Shown here piece after piece: positions 9,236 through 17,920 of a stretch of DNA of 45,911 bases. The stretch comes from Candidatus Desulfobacula maris (lineage in GTDB: Bacteria; Desulfobacterota; Desulfobacteria; Desulfobacterales; Desulfobacteraceae), in the NCBI GenBank assembly GCA_014383445.1, contig JACNHV010000249.1:1-45911 (forward strand), read 5' to 3'. The translations under genes were made by a program, and so were the position numbers. Within the stretch, counting starts at the first letter, position 1, and every line of letters starts with the position of its first letter. Under the pieces are notes generated by a model. It was not told where the DNA came from, searched no databases, and saw only the letters and a program-made list of their open reading frames with translations.

Positions 9236-11086
9236 TTATTTTTTTAACGGTGTGATCGCATTTTCAGGGCATATCTGTGCACATACGGCACACCCTACAC
9301 ATGTATCTGCATCAATTTTAACTTTTCCGTCTTCAATATAGAAAGATGGGCAGGCAATAGAGTTAACACAATCCTTGTGATCAACACACTTGTCAGACAC
9401 TTTAAATGCTCTTGGCTTCAATATTTTCAGGCTCTTTGCATACAAGGCACAAGGCTCCTGGGACAGGATAACGGAAACACCTTTGTATTCCAGAGCTTGT
9501 CTGATCGTCTCAATGCTCTTTTTAACCTTAAACGGTTTAATAACGGAAACATGTTCCACCCCTAAGGCTCTGACAAGGTTTTCAATATTTATACGGCCAA
9601 AGCCATCCAGGCCCAGTCTTTCCATATCCACTCCCGGATGAGGCTGATGTCCGGTCATGGCAGTGGTGCCATTCTCAAGAATGACCAGGGTAAAATTATG
9701 GTTGTTAAATACTGCATTAACCAGTCCTGTGATACCTGAATGGAAAAAAGTAGAATCTCCGATAAAGGAGATCACTTTCTGGTCTGTGGCCTGCCCGAAT
9801 CCGCAGGAAGAACTGACTGAAGATCCCATACAGATTACAAAGTCACCCATATTTAAAGGGGGAAGAAAACCCAGAGTATAACAACCAATATCAGTGGGGC
9901 AGATGATATCCATATCGCGGGCAGCCTGCTTCACTTCATAAAAGGTTGCCCTGTGAGAGCACCCGGAACAAAGATTTGGCGGTCGCATTGGGATTGGGGG
10001 AACATTATCAGCAGACAATTTTTCTTTGGGTGTATACTCAATCCCAAAATACGCTGCTATTTTTTCTCTTACCATGGCAGGATCATATTCAGAAAGACGG
10101 GAAAAAAGTTCTTCTGATTTACCATTTATGGGAATCATTAATCCGGCTTCCTGGGCAAATGCTTTTACAGCTTCTTCCATAAAAGCTTCGCCTTCTTCAA
10201 TCACCAGTACTTTTTCACAATCCTTTAAAAAATTCTTGATCAATTTTTTTGGCATGGGATTTGAAAATCCCAGCCGCAAAATTTTTGTATCCCCTTTAAT
10301 GCCCAGATCTTTTACCGCATCCAGTGCATAATGGAAACTGACACCATTGACGATGATACCAAACTTTCCCGATCCTATTACCGAATTAAAGCTGGATTCT
10401 TCACAGATCCCTCTGGCCTTTTTCATTTTTTCAAGCAGTTTGACATGTAGCTGTCTTGAAACAGCAGGGACTGTGACACATCTTAAAGGTTCATGGATAA
10501 ATTTTCCTTTAGTCTGTCTTGGTTTCATGTCACCAAAGGTCACAAAGGCATTGGAGTGATTAATCCTTGTGGTGGTTCGAACCAGAACCGGCTGATTCAG
10601 TTCTTCTGAAAGATCAAAGGCATATCTCATCATTTCTTTGGCTTCAGGCACTGAAGAAGGCTCCAGCATGGGCAGATTACCGAATTTGGCATAATACCGG
10701 TTGTCCTGTTCATTCTGGCTTGAAAACATGGATGGATCATCTGCTGAAAGAATTACCATGCCACCTGTAACCCCTACATAGGCCAAGGTCATGAAAGGGT
10801 CTGCCGCAACATTCAACCCGACATGTTTCATCATACAGAATGTACGAAGCCCTGAGTTAGCAGCTGCCGCCGCCACTTCCAGCGCAACTTTTTCATTGGT
10901 GCTGTATTCAAAATAAAGATCTGATTCCTGGGACATCTGGAAAAGATTCAGCGATATTTCAGAAGAAGGCGTGCCGGGATAGGTTGTGGCAAATGCTACA
11001 CCCGCCTCAATCGCACCTCTTGCAATGGCTTCATTCCCCAGAAGCATAATTTGTTTACCAGGACTGTCGTTTAATAATTTGTGCAT
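9236..11086 (-). CDS. iorA: Indolepyruvate:ferredoxin oxidoreductase, alpha subunit
   Basis: TPP- and iron-sulfur-containing catalytic subunit (616 residues) acting on indolepyruvate and related aryl pyruvates. Motifs in order are LLGNEAIARGAIEAGV, TTYPGTPSSEI, the central PNLCSGCSHRATF and DIGCYTLGFLPP, the TPP/Mg segment GDSTFFHSGITGLVNAVFNNH with LENGTTAMTGHQPHPG, and a C-terminal ferredoxin domain. The last cluster is canonical (Cys 596, 599, 602 and 606-Pro). The first has Cys 567, His 570, Cys 573 and Cys 579-Pro, so one expected Cys is His. A strong ribosome binding site (AGAAGGAGAT) precedes the ATG. It forms an operon with iorB and probably the 38-residue ORF upstream. Confidence 0.93.
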   Translation of the reverse strand: MHKLLNDSPGKQIMLLGNEAIARGAIEAGVAFATTYPGTPSSEISLNLFQMSQESDLYFEYSTNEKVALEVAAAAANSGLRTFCMMKHVGLNVAADPFMTLAYVGVTGGMVILSADDPSMFSSQNEQDNRYYAKFGNLPMLEPSSVPEAKEMMRYAFDLSEELNQPVLVRTTTRINHSNAFVTFGDMKPRQTKGKFIHEPLRCVTVPAVSRQLHVKLLEKMKKARGICEESSFNSVIGSGKFGIIVNGVSFHYALDAVKDLGIKGDTKILRLGFSNPMPKKLIKNFLKDCEKVLVIEEGEAFMEEAVKAFAQEAGLMIPINGKSEELFSRLSEYDPAMVREKIAAYFGIEYTPKEKLSADNVPPIPMRPPNLCSGCSHRATFYEVKQAARDMDIICPTDIGCYTLGFLPPLNMGDFVICMGSSVSSSCGFGQATDQKVISFIGDSTFFHSGITGLVNAVFNNHNFTLVILENGTTAMTGHQPHPGVDMERLGLDGFGRINIENLVRALGVEHVSVIKPFKVKKSIETIRQALEYKGVSVILSQEPCALYAKSLKILKPRAFKVSDKCVDHKDCVNSIACPSFYIEDGKVKIDADTCVGCAVCAQICPENAITPLKK

Positions 11087-11120
11087 CTAATCTCCTTCTC
11101 TTAATGGCAATTTACTGGCG

Positions 11121-11237
11121 TTATGAATATAATTTTTCTGCATCCTCCAGGGATGCGACATATCCTTTCATTCCGTCAACATCTTCAAAGATATTATGTT
11201 CGATCCCATATGGAATACTTAGCTTTATTATAGCCAT
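11121..11237 (-). CDS. Small ORF at the head of the iorAB transcript (38 residues)
   Basis: An ATG at 11237 opens a 38-codon frame ending TAA at 11121, 34 bases before iorA. The peptide has ordinary protein composition (IPYGIEHNIFEDVDGMKGY, then a Glu/Asp/Lys/Leu-rich end), unlike a random AT-rich frame. It begins about 20 bases after the predicted start point of the promoter at 11264-11291. The ribosome binding site is weak (only TAAG). It shows no run of aromatic codons, so a simple attenuation leader is unlikely. I do not recognise the family. It may be a small conserved protein or a chance frame. Confidence 0.4.
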   Translation of the reverse strand: MAIIKLSIPYGIEHNIFEDVDGMKGYVASLEDAEKLYS

Positions 11238-11263
11238 CTTATGGCTGTACTGCACTATGTGTA

Positions 11264-11291
11264 TTTATAATATATCTTCAAATTATTGCAA
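11264..11291 (-). promoter_or_regulatory. Predicted sigma-70 promoter of the small ORF and iorAB
   Basis: On the minus strand, TTGCAA (11286-11291) and TATAAA (11264-11269) are 16 bases apart, placing the start near 11257. The remainder of the 11087-11392 gap, back to the end of hslO, is AT-rich with no further gene that I can support. Confidence 0.45.
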
Positions 11292-11392
11292 GAAAAACTA
11301 TTATTTTTATTCATATATTCTTTTTAAGACCCACTTTGATCAAACACAGGGTTTTCGGTCAAGCACTATCAATATTGATGGGCACAAATGAA

Positions 11393-12319
11393 TTATTTCC
11401 CAAGCGCCCTTAACTCATCTTTATTGAAATGGTAGACTGAATTGCAATAGTGACAGCGCACTTCCACAGGGAAAGGACCATTTTTTATCATATCTTTTTT
11501 TTCTTTTCCGGCCAGATTTTTTAAATACCCTTCCATTCTGTCTTTTGAACATCGACAAAAAAATTCCACCCGGCTATTGTTCAAAAACTGCGGTTCAAGG
11601 CTTGAAAAAGCCTCATGGATAATCTCTTCTGGCGAATGCCCTTTAGCAAACAATTCACCCAATGAATCAATGCCCTGAATCATTTTTTCAGCTTCAAAAA
11701 CCTTTTTTCGGTCTGCGCCCGGAAGTGCCTGGAGGAAAATCCCTCCTGCTCCTTTAACCGATTCCTGGTCATCAAAAAAAATACTTAATTTAAAGCCCGT
11801 GGGAATCTGTTCTGATATTAAAAAATAATTGGCCAGATCTTCTGCAATGGATCCATGTTCAAGGGCCACCTGCCCGGAATAAGGTGTATGGGCATTATCC
11901 AGATATTTTGTAATCGTAAGAAACCCTGCACCATAAAGTGTTGACAAATATTTGATCTTTTCAGTATTTTTTACTTCTATCTGTTGAGTTTTAAGACATC
12001 CTTTGACTTCTCCAAACATATTTGATTCAACATCCAGTCCTTTTATTGGCCCTGAACATTGAATATTCATACTAACCCTGTCATTTTTATCTTTAAGGGT
12101 CGAACAAAGAAGACCTGCTGCAATATATCCTTGTCCCAGTATCAGGGTTTCCAAAGGCCCTAAATCATGGTTTGCCCTCATTTCATTCACCATCCGGGTG
12201 GAATGAACAATTGCGCCTCTGATCATCTTATCCGCCATGATAAACCTGAAAACCCTGTCCTTTGCAGACGCTTTAAATTGTTCTTTTAAATTCTTATTAA
12301 AAATATCTTTTTTAATCAT
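11393..12319 (-). CDS. hslO: Redox-regulated chaperone Hsp33
   Basis: Cytoplasmic holdase chaperone activated by oxidation. The 308-residue protein has the N-terminal Hsp33 core (IRGAIVHSTRMVNEMRANH, GQGYIAAGLL, GPIKGLDVE, GAGFLTITKY, YFLISEQIPT) and the C-terminal redox switch with four Cys as FFCRCS (C-x-C) and RCHYCN (C-x2-C), which bind zinc when reduced. The length is a little above the usual 290 or so. In an anaerobe it would protect against oxygen or hypochlorite shock. It is on the same strand as comM, separated from it by 136 bases that include an inverted repeat, so it may have its own promoter. Confidence 0.92.
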   Translation of the reverse strand: MIKKDIFNKNLKEQFKASAKDRVFRFIMADKMIRGAIVHSTRMVNEMRANHDLGPLETLILGQGYIAAGLLCSTLKDKNDRVSMNIQCSGPIKGLDVESNMFGEVKGCLKTQQIEVKNTEKIKYLSTLYGAGFLTITKYLDNAHTPYSGQVALEHGSIAEDLANYFLISEQIPTGFKLSIFFDDQESVKGAGGIFLQALPGADRKKVFEAEKMIQGIDSLGELFAKGHSPEEIIHEAFSSLEPQFLNNSRVEFFCRCSKDRMEGYLKNLAGKEKKDMIKNGPFPVEVRCHYCNSVYHFNKDELRALGK

Positions 12320-12355
12320 ATTTCATCTTCTTTCCATATTTTTATATTAAAGTAC

Positions 12356-12414
12356 TGAGATATGAGTTTTGAGTAGTGAGAAAAAACTTTCTGCTTAGCT
12401 TCCCTCGCATCTCA
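12356..12414. repeat. Imperfect inverted repeat between hslO and comM
   Basis: Arms TGAGATATGAG (12356-12366) and CTCGCATCTCA (12404-12414) match at 9 of 11 positions. The loop contains further TGAG/GAGTAGTGAG-like words. It could be a dispersed palindromic repeat or a weak terminator of comM. No run of T follows on the minus strand. Confidence 0.3.
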
Positions 12415-12455
12415 CATCTCTTTCATAATTTATTGTGCCCTCAATTGCATGGGCT

Positions 12456-13988
12456 TTATTGTGTGATTCTCCTGTCAAAACTTCGAAGCTGGATGGCTTC
12501 GGCAAGATGGTGCCGCTCAATTTCAGGTGCATTTTCGAGATCTGCAATGGTTCTTCCCACCCTCATGGCAGAATGGCAGGCCCTGGCAGAAAATCCTAAA
12601 ACATCAACTGCCTGTTTAAGGATGTGTTCGCATTCATCAGTCAGGTTACAAAACTTTTTCAAGTGGCGGCTGTGCATCCTGGCATTATTGAATATAACTT
12701 TTTTTTTGAATCTTTTTTCCTGTATCTTTCTGGCGTTATTTACCCTTTTTCTTATCTGGGAAGAAACTTCACCCCTGTTTTTAGGGGCAAGATCTTTATA
12801 CTCAACCCTGGGGACTTCAATCTGAATATCAATTCTGTCCAAAAGCGGTCCTGAAATCTTTGATCTGTATTTTTGAATCTGGGGTTGGGTGCAGCTGCAC
12901 TTGCCCAGGGGATCAGACAAATATCCGCATGGGCATGGGTTCATGGCAGCCACCAGCATAAATTGGGATGGAAAGGTTGCCTGCATACTGGCCCTTGCAA
13001 TGGAAACCTTGCCATCTTCAAGGGGTTGTCTTAAAACCTCCAGGACATTTTTTTTAAATTCAGGTAACTCATCAAGAAAAAGTACGCCATTGTGGGCCAG
13101 GCTGATTTCTCCAGGAGCTGGCTTTGATCCGCCACCCACAAGACCTGCCTCGGAAATTGTATGATGGGGAGAGCGAAATGGTCTTATTGAACTATTTACT
13201 GTTGTATCTTCAATTAATCCCAGAACTGAATAAATTCTCATGACTTCGACTATTTCTTCAAAGGCCATCTTTGGCAGGATGGTTGGAAGCCGTTTTGCCA
13301 GCATACTTTTCCCGGATCCCGGCGGTCCTGTCATAAGAACATTGTGAAATCCTGCCGCAGCAATTTCCAGAGCTCTTTTAGCATGGTACTGGCCCCCAAC
13401 TTCGGAAAAATCCATTCCATAGTTATCCTGAAAACGTGTTCGAGATTTTGGATCTATTTGAAACTTTTTAATTTCAACAAAACCTGAAAAAAAATCTACA
13501 ATTTGCGACAGATTTTTTACAGGCAACACATCAATACCCTCCACCATTGCTGCTTCATCAGCATTTTCAAAAGGGAGGATAATTCCTTTGTATCCCTTTT
13601 CTTTTGCAGCTAATGCATAGGGAAGTACAGCCTTGACAGGTTTTATCTTTCCGTCAAGAGAAAGCTCTCCTGAAATAAGATAGGAATTAATCTTATCTGC
13701 CGGGATGACTTCAGAGGCGACCAGTATACCAATGGCCACGGGCAAATCAAAACCTGTTCCTTCCTTTTTAACATCGGCAGGAGCAAGATTGACCACAATT
13801 CTTTCCATGGGAAATGTATACCCGGAATTTTTTATGGCAGTTTTAACCCGGTCTTTGCTCTCTCGAACGGAGACTTCCGGCAACCCGACAATATTAAAGA
13901 CGGGGAGTCCATAGGAAATATCAACTTCAACCGCAACAATAAATCCATCAATCCCTGTTACTGAACAAGAGTCTACTTTTGCAAGCAA
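12456..13988 (-). CDS. comM: YifB/ComM-family Mg-chelatase-like AAA+ ATPase
   Basis: A 510-residue hexameric AAA+ helicase-like protein. ComM promotes branch migration during natural transformation in Haemophilus and Vibrio; the role in other bacteria is unclear. An N-terminal Lon-protease-like fold (AKVDSCSVTGIDGFIVAVEVDIS, NIVGLPEVSVRESKDRV, SGELSLDGKIKPV) precedes the ATPase with Walker A MTGPPGSGKSMLAKRLP, a Walker B FLDELPEF, FRSPHHTISEAGLVGGG and a C-terminal RACHSAMRVGRTIADL. The start is TTG: AAGGAG lies 5 bases before it, and the first residues LAKV match the family start. A good promoter lies upstream (14024-14053). Confidence 0.92.
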   Translation of the reverse strand: MLAKVDSCSVTGIDGFIVAVEVDISYGLPVFNIVGLPEVSVRESKDRVKTAIKNSGYTFPMERIVVNLAPADVKKEGTGFDLPVAIGILVASEVIPADKINSYLISGELSLDGKIKPVKAVLPYALAAKEKGYKGIILPFENADEAAMVEGIDVLPVKNLSQIVDFFSGFVEIKKFQIDPKSRTRFQDNYGMDFSEVGGQYHAKRALEIAAAGFHNVLMTGPPGSGKSMLAKRLPTILPKMAFEEIVEVMRIYSVLGLIEDTTVNSSIRPFRSPHHTISEAGLVGGGSKPAPGEISLAHNGVLFLDELPEFKKNVLEVLRQPLEDGKVSIARASMQATFPSQFMLVAAMNPCPCGYLSDPLGKCSCTQPQIQKYRSKISGPLLDRIDIQIEVPRVEYKDLAPKNRGEVSSQIRKRVNNARKIQEKRFKKKVIFNNARMHSRHLKKFCNLTDECEHILKQAVDVLGFSARACHSAMRVGRTIADLENAPEIERHHLAEAIQLRSFDRRITQ

Positions 13989-14023
13989 CTTAGCTCCTTT
14001 TCAAATTGTTTAAATCTGATGGT

Positions 14024-14053
14024 ATTATAATTCTTTACACTATTTGATGTTAA
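14024..14053 (-). promoter_or_regulatory. Predicted sigma-70 promoter of comM
   Basis: On the minus strand TTAACA (14048-14053) and a perfect TATAAT (14024-14029) are 18 bases apart, about 35-65 bases before the comM start. The remaining divergent space to lpxC is very AT-rich, and I see no convincing lpxC promoter in it. Confidence 0.55.
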
Positions 14054-14175
14054 TTTTCTCTATCAAAACAATCAGGTCCAAAGAAATTTTTCATTTGTTT
14101 TGCTTTGTGTATTAAAATTAGATATATATAGCAAACAAATTTTTAGGCATACAATAAATGATATATATATAATTT

Positions 14176-15048
14176 ATGACCAGATATTTTTTGCAAAGAA
14201 CACTCTCACAAAGCGTCTCTGTTTCAGGAACCGGGGTTCATTCCGGGAAACAGACCCACCTGAAAATACACCCTGCACCGGAAAACCATGGTATAAAATT
14301 TCGACGGGTTGATCTGCCCGGCACCCAGGATATCCAGGCGCTTTTCAAGTTGGTGGTAGACACAAGCCTTGCAACAGTCATAGGGAACAATGGTGCCATT
14401 ATTTCAACCATTGAACATCTAATGGCCAGTTTTGCAGGCCTTGGCATTGATAATGCCCTGGTGGAGGTGGATGATTATGAAATCCCGATTATGGATGGTA
14501 GTGCCAGGGTTTTCACCCAACTCTTTGAGAATGCCGGCATTGTGAAACAAGCTGCTCCAAAACATTTTTTTATCGTAAAAAAACCGATTAAAGTAGCTGA
14601 TAATGATAAATCTGTTATGATCTTTCCGGAACCCTGTTTCAAAATAACCTGCCAAATTGATTTTCAACACCCTTTGATCGGAAAACAGGAAATTACCTTT
14701 GACAGGGCTAAAAACAATTTTGAAAAAGAAATCAGCCGGGCCAGAACATTCGGATTTATCCAGGATCTGGAACTTTTAAAAAAATTCAGCCTTGGCAAGG
14801 GTGGAAGTCTTGACAATGCCATCATTATTGATAAAGATAGAATTTTAAATGAAGAAGGGTTAAGATACCCTGATGAATTTGTCAGGCATAAACTTTTAGA
14901 CAGCCTTGGAGATTTTTCCCTCCTTGGCATGCCAATCCAGGGACATATAATTACCTGCAAATCAGGGCACACCCTGAACCATTTATTCATTAAAAATTTT
15001 TTAGATAACAAAAATGCCTGGGAAACAGGGCCGGCAAAAATGGAATAA
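14176..15048 (+). CDS. lpxC: UDP-3-O-acyl-N-acetylglucosamine deacetylase LpxC
   Basis: Zinc enzyme of the committed step of lipid A synthesis. The 290-residue protein shows TLSQSVSVSGTGVHSG, IEHLMASFAGLGIDN with zinc ligand His81, ISRARTFGF, DEFVRHKLLDSLGD with ligands His238 and Asp242, and SGHTLNH with catalytic His265. These positions agree with the E. coli numbering, or nearly so. It shows that the host makes lipopolysaccharide. It is the first gene of the cluster leading to DUF4390, NtrY/NtrX, RsmD and CoaD, with 11 bases to the preferred start of the next gene. Confidence 0.95.
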   Translation: MTRYFLQRTLSQSVSVSGTGVHSGKQTHLKIHPAPENHGIKFRRVDLPGTQDIQALFKLVVDTSLATVIGNNGAIISTIEHLMASFAGLGIDNALVEVDDYEIPIMDGSARVFTQLFENAGIVKQAAPKHFFIVKKPIKVADNDKSVMIFPEPCFKITCQIDFQHPLIGKQEITFDRAKNNFEKEISRARTFGFIQDLELLKKFSLGKGGSLDNAIIIDKDRILNEEGLRYPDEFVRHKLLDSLGDFSLLGMPIQGHIITCKSGHTLNHLFIKNFLDNKNAWETGPAKME

Positions 15049-15058
15049 TATTTTTATA

Positions 15059-15643
15059 ATGATGATACGATCCGCCTTTCATAGAAAAATGATTACGCTT
15101 GTTTTGAGTGTCCTGCTCTGCCTTTTTTTTCCTTTAATTGCTTTTGCAGAAGAGAATGCTGCCATTGAAAATATCAAACTTGCGAATACACGAGATGATC
15201 TTTTAGTATATTTTGATGTGAAACAAGCATTTACAGAAAAAATGAATCAGGCTGTACTCAATGGTATTCCAACTGCTTTTTCATTTTATATTACCTTATA
15301 TAAAACTGATGGCTCATGGTTTGACAAAAAAATATCTGACATCCAGATTAAATCCACTTTAAAGTATAATTCCTTAAAAAAAGAATTTTCTATTTTACGG
15401 CCCTGGAAAAATGAAAAGGCCGATGTCACACAATCCTTTATAGAAGCAAAATCTTTTATGGCCGAAATTGACAATTTAAAAATCATCCCATTGAATCAAC
15501 TTGTCAAAGGGGACAAATACCAGCTAAGGATCAAGGCCAAGCTTGATAAAGTCACCCTACCCTTATCACTTCACAATGTTTTCTTTTTTGTCTCTTTTTG
15601 GGATTTTGAAACAAATTGGTATTTAATCAATTTTACCTACTAG
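15059..15643 (+). CDS. DUF4390 exported protein
   Basis: A protein of about 194 residues with an N-terminal signal peptide (hydrophobic MITLVLSVLLCLFFPL, cleavage after AFA before EEN) and a single beta-rich domain (DDLLVYFDVKQAFT, NGIPTAFSFYITLYK, SFYLRIKA-like strands, ending NWYLINFTY). This fits DUF4390, which is found next to NtrY-like kinases in proteobacteria; function unknown. Upstream in-frame starts exist at 15014 (overlapping lpxC) and 15062. I chose 15059 because it gives a normal signal peptide and avoids a long overlap. A periplasmic role partnered with the adjacent sensor kinase is inference from position. Confidence 0.75.
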   Translation: MMIRSAFHRKMITLVLSVLLCLFFPLIAFAEENAAIENIKLANTRDDLLVYFDVKQAFTEKMNQAVLNGIPTAFSFYITLYKTDGSWFDKKISDIQIKSTLKYNSLKKEFSILRPWKNEKADVTQSFIEAKSFMAEIDNLKIIPLNQLVKGDKYQLRIKAKLDKVTLPLSLHNVFFFVSFWDFETNWYLINFTY

Positions 15644-15680
15644 TGTTCACAACGTCTTAATCTTGCCTGAAATTAAACAT

Positions 15681-17891
15681 ATGGCTGAACCAAAACATAT
15701 AAAAGATGAACAGACCAGGAAAAAAAAAGAAGGCTTTTTAATCCTCTTCATCCTGATTGCGGTCGGGGTCCTGACATTTATTGAAACCCGCATCACCGAT
15801 TTCGGCAGTGATTTCCCCATGTCCAGTACTGTATTGATGTTTATCCTGATAAACACGAATTTGCTGCTGCTACTGGCTTTGCTTTTATTGGTCTTTAGAA
15901 ATCTTGCAAAGCTCTACTATGAAAAAAAGAATAATATTTTTGGATCTAAACTCAAAACCCGTTTGATCTCTGCATTTATTGTACTTGCTCTTTTGCCGAC
16001 AACTGTTCTCTTCTTTTTTTCCATTCAGTTTATTTCCACCAGCGTTGCCTTCTGGTTTAATGCTCCTGTTGAGCAGACCCTGGAGAGTTCATTGTCTGTT
16101 GGCCAGAAACTTTATGAATATATTGAAGAAACAAATGAATTCTATGCCAAAAGAGCCACTTTTCAAATAGACTCCCGAAAGCTTTTAGACAAAGGGAATA
16201 AAGAAAAACTGACCCGTCATTCCCAGGTCATACAACGCGCATTTAACCGTCATGCTGTTGAAATTTATACCTCTGATGGCAAGCGTGTCAGCCTGTCTTT
16301 GGCAAATGAACTGGAAAACCTTCATTTCGGCCTTTTAACCAGTAATGAATTAACCGGTATTCCTGAAGGTTCGAACACCCACACTATTTCCCAAGATATC
16401 CAAGAAGGAGAATTGTTAAGAACAATAGCAGCCATACCTTTTGGTACTGATCCGAAAAAAGCCCACGCGTTCATTGTTATCTCCACTCTGATATCACCGG
16501 ATTTGTCTGAAAACCTGCAAGCCATTTTAAAAGGTATTGAGGAGTATCATCAGCTTAAGCTGGCCAAAAAACCCGCACAGATAACCTATTATATTGCGCT
16601 GTCGATTGTTGCCCTTCTTGTTGTTTTCTGTGCTATCTGGTTTGGGTTTCAGCTGGCAAAATCCATCACAATTCCCATAATGAAATTCGCCGAAGGAACC
16701 AAAAGGGTTGCAGATGGAGATTTGAACTATCAAATTGACTTCCAAACGGATGATGAAATCGGAACCCTTATTAAATCATTTAATTTAATGACCAGAGAAC
16801 TTGCCTCAGGAAGAGAACAAATTGCACTTACCGGTGAAATGCTCAAACAACAGAATGCCGAGCTTGAAAAAAGTCGTCAATACATTGAAATTGTTTTAAA
16901 AAATATTTCTGCGGGTGTGATATCTATTGATAATAAAGGAACCATTACAACCATCAACAAGGCAGCCGAATCCATGCTGGATATTGACAGCCATGATATT
17001 TTAAACCAGAATTTCAAAGATGTTTTAAAAAACGACTATTTACAAATTGCCAATAAAATTTATGACCAGGTTGCCCAGGGCCAGAAGACACTTGAAATTC
17101 CACTTTCCGCAACTATTTCAGGAACCCCCAAACATTTTTCTTTAAATTTCAATACTCTAAAAAATGACTTGAATCAAGATGTGGGTGCTGTGTTGGTTTT
17201 TGACGATGTCACTGAACTTGAAAAGGCCCAGCGAATTACTGCCTGGCGAGAGGTTGCCAGAAGAATTGCCCATGAAGTGAAAAATCCTTTAACACCGATA
17301 AAATTGTCAGCTCAACGGTTAAAGCGTAAATATGGAAAACAAATCAATGACGAAATTTTTACAAATTGTGCTGACACCATTGTGGAACATGTGGACCTGA
17401 TCAGAAATCTTGTCAACCAGTTTGCAGCGTTTGCCAAATTCCCGGATGCAAACGTTACCAAATGCAGAATTGAAAATATTGTTCTTGAAACCATTGCTCT
17501 GTACAGGGAAGGTCTTGAACGAGTAGATATCAGATCCCGGTTTGCCCCCAATATCCCAGTGTTGAAACTGGATCACCAGCATATGAAACAGGCATTTATA
17601 AACCTGGTTGACAATGCAGTCTATGCGATGAATAAAGAGGGACAGATTATGCTTGATGTCTCTTTTGATGAAATTTTAAAAATTGTAAGAATCGAAATTG
17701 CTGATAATGGTAAAGGCATATCAGATATAGAAAAAACCAAATTGTTTGAACCTTATTTTTCCACCAAGAAATCAGGCATGGGACTGGGACTTGCCATTGT
17801 CACTTCTATTATTTCCGATCATAATGGTGTAATAAGGGTTCAGGATAATAAGCCCAAAGGTGCAAAATTTATTATTGAACTTCCGGCTTGA
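15681..17891 (+). CDS. ntrY: NtrY-like sensor histidine kinase
   Basis: A membrane histidine kinase of about 736 residues. Membrane segments lie near the N-terminus (FLILFILIAVGVLTFI; FILINTNLLLLLALLLLVF; LISAFIVLALLPTTVLFFF). They are followed by an extracytoplasmic part, another membrane helix (ITYYIALSIVALLVVFCAIW), a HAMP domain, a PAS domain (VLKNISAGVISIDNKGTI) and the kinase core with H-box RRIAHEVKNPLTPIKLSAQRLKR, N-box LVDNAVYAM, DNGKGI and GMGLGLAIV. This is the NtrY architecture. An alternative TTG start lies at 15663; neither start has a clear ribosome binding site. It phosphorylates the NtrX-like regulator encoded 29 bases downstream. Its place after lpxC suggests envelope sensing; this is inference. 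Confidence 0.88.
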   Translation: MAEPKHIKDEQTRKKKEGFLILFILIAVGVLTFIETRITDFGSDFPMSSTVLMFILINTNLLLLLALLLLVFRNLAKLYYEKKNNIFGSKLKTRLISAFIVLALLPTTVLFFFSIQFISTSVAFWFNAPVEQTLESSLSVGQKLYEYIEETNEFYAKRATFQIDSRKLLDKGNKEKLTRHSQVIQRAFNRHAVEIYTSDGKRVSLSLANELENLHFGLLTSNELTGIPEGSNTHTISQDIQEGELLRTIAAIPFGTDPKKAHAFIVISTLISPDLSENLQAILKGIEEYHQLKLAKKPAQITYYIALSIVALLVVFCAIWFGFQLAKSITIPIMKFAEGTKRVADGDLNYQIDFQTDDEIGTLIKSFNLMTRELASGREQIALTGEMLKQQNAELEKSRQYIEIVLKNISAGVISIDNKGTITTINKAAESMLDIDSHDILNQNFKDVLKNDYLQIANKIYDQVAQGQKTLEIPLSATISGTPKHFSLNFNTLKNDLNQDVGAVLVFDDVTELEKAQRITAWREVARRIAHEVKNPLTPIKLSAQRLKRKYGKQINDEIFTNCADTIVEHVDLIRNLVNQFAAFAKFPDANVTKCRIENIVLETIALYREGLERVDIRSRFAPNIPVLKLDHQHMKQAFINLVDNAVYAMNKEGQIMLDVSFDEILKIVRIEIADNGKGISDIEKTKLFEPYFSTKKSGMGLGLAIVTSIISDHNGVIRVQDNKPKGAKFIIELPA

Positions 17892-17920
17892 TAACTAAAC
17901 ATATTACAGGAGAAAAAAGC

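Noticed and set aside
11104-11391. 95-residue plus-strand frame between iorA and hslO.
   Set aside because: Composition is that of the complement of an AT-rich spacer, there is no ribosome binding site, and the minus-strand small ORF with a promoter explains part of it better.
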